From Actinomycetota bacterium (GTDB lineage Bacteria; Cyanobacteriota; Vampirovibrionia; Obscuribacterales; Obscuribacteraceae): 14,728 nt of DNA. Positions within the stretch are counted from its first letter, which is position 1; the number at the start of each line of letters is the position of its first letter. Under the pieces are notes generated by a model. It was given only the letters and a program-made list of their open reading frames with translations, did not search any database and was not told the origin of the DNA. The position numbers and the translations under genes were made by a program. Positions 12,800 to 14,728 of this stretch are shown here, in pieces. Location: assembly GCA_903970355.1 (NCBI GenBank), contig CAJCIF010000191.1:1-14728 (forward strand), read 5' to 3'.

Positions 12800-13576
12800 T
12801 TAAGACTTCAATCTGGCTACTTCGGAATTCAACTTTCTCAGCATTACAATGGCTTCGTCATCACCGTTACGAGCCAATTGAGAAAGTGGTTGTTTGGCAG
12901 TCAAAAACCATTTTAGTGCTTCTGCTTTGTTTGCATTGGCAGGCGGCCCATCTGTATGCATAACACCAAGATAGTACATGGCATGCGGCTCACGCTGATT
13001 GGCGGCATCCTGGAAAAGTGCCATCGCCTTTTTCCTGTCTTTCTCTACACCGAGTCCTTTTAAATACAATTCGCCCAGTGAAAAACGGGCACTTGAGCAG
13101 CCGCCGTCGATCGCTCTTTCATAGTAGGAAACTGCCTTTTGATAATCACGCTTAACGCCATAACCGTGACTGTACATGTAACCCAGATTATTGAGAGCAT
13201 CTGGACTGCGCGCGCTCACACTGCTGAAGTATGAAATCGCTTCGTTGTAATTCTTGGGTATTCCTAGACCTTTTAAATGCATTACACCAAGAAATACTTT
13301 TGCCTTGTCATTTCCCTGCGCAGCAGCCAGGCTAAACCACCTGTTGGCAGCCAAATAATTGCGTTGCGTGCCCCAGCCGTTCATATAGACAAGACCGAGC
13401 CACATTTGCGAATCTTCATCACCTTTCCAGCCAAGCGCCGTCCATATCGGAATGGAACCCCGATAGTCGGTCAGACCCTGGTAGTCAAAAGGATGGTCTG
13501 TTTTGATTTCTGAAGCTGAAGCAGCTGTAGCAAGTGCAGCACAAAGGGCAATTAATACTGGTTTTCTAAGAAGCAA
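12800..13576 (-). CDS. Secreted Sel1-like repeat protein
   Basis: A 258-aa protein with a clear signal peptide (MLLRKPVLIALCAALATAAS, cleavage near ASA-SE at about 22) and about five Sel1 units across 53-233. Examples are SQMWLGLVYMNGWGTQRNY, ALNNLGYMYSHGYGVKRDY and ARFSLGELYLKGLGVEKDR. It is expected in the periplasm or outside the cell as a protein-interaction scaffold. The start is TTG at 13576, with AGGA 10 bases upstream; the signal peptide begins exactly there. Its stop faces the stop of the exported toroid-like protein gene across a single base. The debranching-enzyme gene lies 108 bases upstream on the same strand; a shared transcript is possible. It shares repeat type but not localisation with the protein at 8934-9845. 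Confidence 0.9.
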   Translation of the reverse strand: MLLRKPVLIALCAALATAASASEIKTDHPFDYQGLTDYRGSIPIWTALGWKGDEDSQMWLGLVYMNGWGTQRNYLAANRWFSLAAAQGNDKAKVFLGVMHLKGLGIPKNYNEAISYFSSVSARSPDALNNLGYMYSHGYGVKRDYQKAVSYYERAIDGGCSSARFSLGELYLKGLGVEKDRKKAMALFQDAANQREPHAMYYLGVMHTDGPPANANKAEALKWFLTAKQPLSQLARNGDDEAIVMLRKLNSEVARLKS

Positions 13577-13684
13577 TATAGCTGATTCCTGGTATTCGAA
13601 CCGACAGATTGTACACGAAAGCGCAACAGCAGATTGAGCCGTATATATCGGACATAGCTCAAGCGAGCTCTGCTTTATTTTGCT

Positions 13685-14728
13685 TCAAGAAGCAACCGCA
13701 GTTGAACTGAATTTGCTCAGTTTCTGCAAGACGCGTAAAATCTCGGCCACCGACCAGGCCTGCGCATAGCAACCGCGGGGAAGATGCGGTGCATCGGCAT
13801 CGAAAATTTCGGAAATAGACCCTATGCCTGCCTCAAAAAACGTGTGATTCTGCAGAGTAGCGAATTTTTCTTCAATTATTTTGACATTGTCTGTGGTGGC
13901 ATCATAGACATTGAGACGGGCATCAGCCCATGGGCCGAGTAGCCATGGCCAGACTGTTCCTTGATGATAAGTGATATCGCGATGGTATTGATCGGCTTGT
14001 GCCAAGCCGCAACCATAGATGCCTTTGTAGCCTGGATGATCGGGCGAAAGACTGCGCAAACCAACAGGTGTGAGCAATTTTTCTTCGACCGCTTTGAGTA
14101 CGGATTTGCCGCGCTCTTTGTCCAGGATTGGAAATTGCAAACTGAGTGCGATCAGTTGATTTGGCCTCAAACAAGCATCGATAGACCCATCTAAGCCAAT
14201 GACGTCTGCTAAATATCCCTGCGCAGGCAGCCAAAATTTCTCAAAGCCGGCTTGCGTTTTGGTGGCAAGATCCGCATACCTATGTGCAGCTCCTTTGTGA
14301 TCTTCTTCAGCCGGGCTGTCCGCTTCTAGCGATGCCCATTTTAGATGGAAGTATTCCAGAACCTTTAAGAAATTGAACCAGAGGGCATTGATCTCTACCG
14401 CCTTGCCTTCCCGGGGAGTAACAACATAATCTCCTACTTTTGCATCCATCCAGGTGAGCTGCACACCAGGGGCACCGGCTGTTAAAAGACCGTCTTCGGG
14501 GTCGATTTTAATACCATATCTAGTACCAGAGAGATGGTGCTCTACAACGCTGTTAAGAAGCGGAACTTGTTCTTTGACAAAATCAAAATCTCCGCTTAGC
14601 GAGTAATATTCATGCAATGCCCAAGCCCACCAGAGTGTGGCATCAACCGTGTTGTACTCAGGGCTCTGATCGACATCAGGGAAGTTATTGGGCAGCATGC
14701 CGGCATCTAAATATTTGCCGAACGTTTT
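13685..14728 (-). CDS. Glycogen debranching enzyme, C-terminal part (partial gene)
   Basis: This is the 3' part of an amylo-alpha-1,6-glucosidase gene (GDE_C, PF06202-type (alpha/alpha)6 barrel), which hydrolyses alpha-1,6 branch stubs in glycogen. The frame stays open to the window edge (KTFGKYLDAG before the Met at 14698), so the Met at 14698 is internal and the N-terminal part is outside. Numbering from that Met, family blocks are NTVDATLWWAWAL (16-28), TWMDAKVGD (82-90), EGKAVEINALWFN (97-109), RPNQ (178-181), YHQGTVWPWLLGPW (244-257), SEIFDADAP (296-304) and GCYAQAWSVAEILR (309-322). Asp and Glu residues in the TWMDA and SEIFD blocks are the likely catalytic-region acids. The C-terminus is complete. 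Glycogen storage by the organism is implied. Confidence 0.95.
   Translation of the reverse strand, partial: KTFGKYLDAGMLPNNFPDVDQSPEYNTVDATLWWAWALHEYYSLSGDFDFVKEQVPLLNSVVEHHLSGTRYGIKIDPEDGLLTAGAPGVQLTWMDAKVGDYVVTPREGKAVEINALWFNFLKVLEYFHLKWASLEADSPAEEDHKGAAHRYADLATKTQAGFEKFWLPAQGYLADVIGLDGSIDACLRPNQLIALSLQFPILDKERGKSVLKAVEEKLLTPVGLRSLSPDHPGYKGIYGCGLAQADQYHRDITYHQGTVWPWLLGPWADARLNVYDATTDNVKIIEEKFATLQNHTFFEAGIGSISEIFDADAPHLPRGCYAQAWSVAEILRVLQKLSKFSSTAVAS

Noticed and set aside
13620..13684. Terminator between the debranching enzyme and the Sel1 gene
   Set aside because: An AGCTC-AAGC-GAGCT hairpin exists, but on the minus strand no T-run follows it.

Overview
The window is gene-dense, of intermediate GC, and has bacterial gene structure with several short operons on both strands. 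Two Sel1-repeat proteins, a Hanks-type Ser/Thr kinase, a PyrB resembling cyanobacterial forms, and many secreted proteins of unknown function fit a non-photosynthetic relative of Cyanobacteria (Melainabacteria/Vampirovibrionia, e.g. an Obscuribacter-like lineage). This placement rests on gene style only; there is no rRNA or marker tree behind it. Non-ATG starts (TTG and GTG) are unusually common. No tRNA, rRNA, CRISPR array, insertion sequence or phage gene was seen.

Region 1 (15-2131, minus strand) reads as one cluster: a truncated MurF-like protein that has lost its ATP loop, then a 2-oxoglutarate/Fe(II) oxygenase 9 bases downstream, then a small protein made almost entirely of ten 8-residue repeats (GSHVxAxx). 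Region 2 (2238-3682, plus) is divergent and holds pyrB (aspartate carbamoyltransferase) and a small four-helix membrane protein. Region 3 (3683-4937) is a single-gene unit: a 356-base leader with RNA hairpins, a HAD phosphatase with a good Shine-Dalgarno, and a strong terminator.

Region 4 (4957-6210, plus) is an operon of two P-loop kinases that overlap by four bases, with a TATAAT-type promoter upstream. It collides tail-to-tail with region 5 (6207-7978, minus), which holds a Ser/Thr protein kinase followed by a PEBP/YbhB-type protein. Region 6 (8072-9845, plus) starts with a consensus ribosome site and a possible leader peptide, then a secreted protein of unknown function and a Sel1-repeat protein.

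Region 7 (9834-10330) contains a tandem duplication of about 130 bases that carries a nested array of 13-14-base CTAG units; its left end lies in the last codons of the Sel1 gene. Region 8 (10296-10776) is a small orphan gene with a perfect palindrome upstream and an elaborate structured RNA or terminator downstream. Region 9 (10791-12798, plus) encodes a large exported protein related to an uncharacterised alpha/alpha-toroid family. It ends one base from a convergent secreted Sel1 protein (12800-13576, minus). The window closes with the 3' part of a glycogen-debranching enzyme gene (13685-14728, minus).

The best candidates for new biology are the MurF-like/oxygenase/octad-repeat cluster, the nested duplication, and the structured RNA at 10668-10776.
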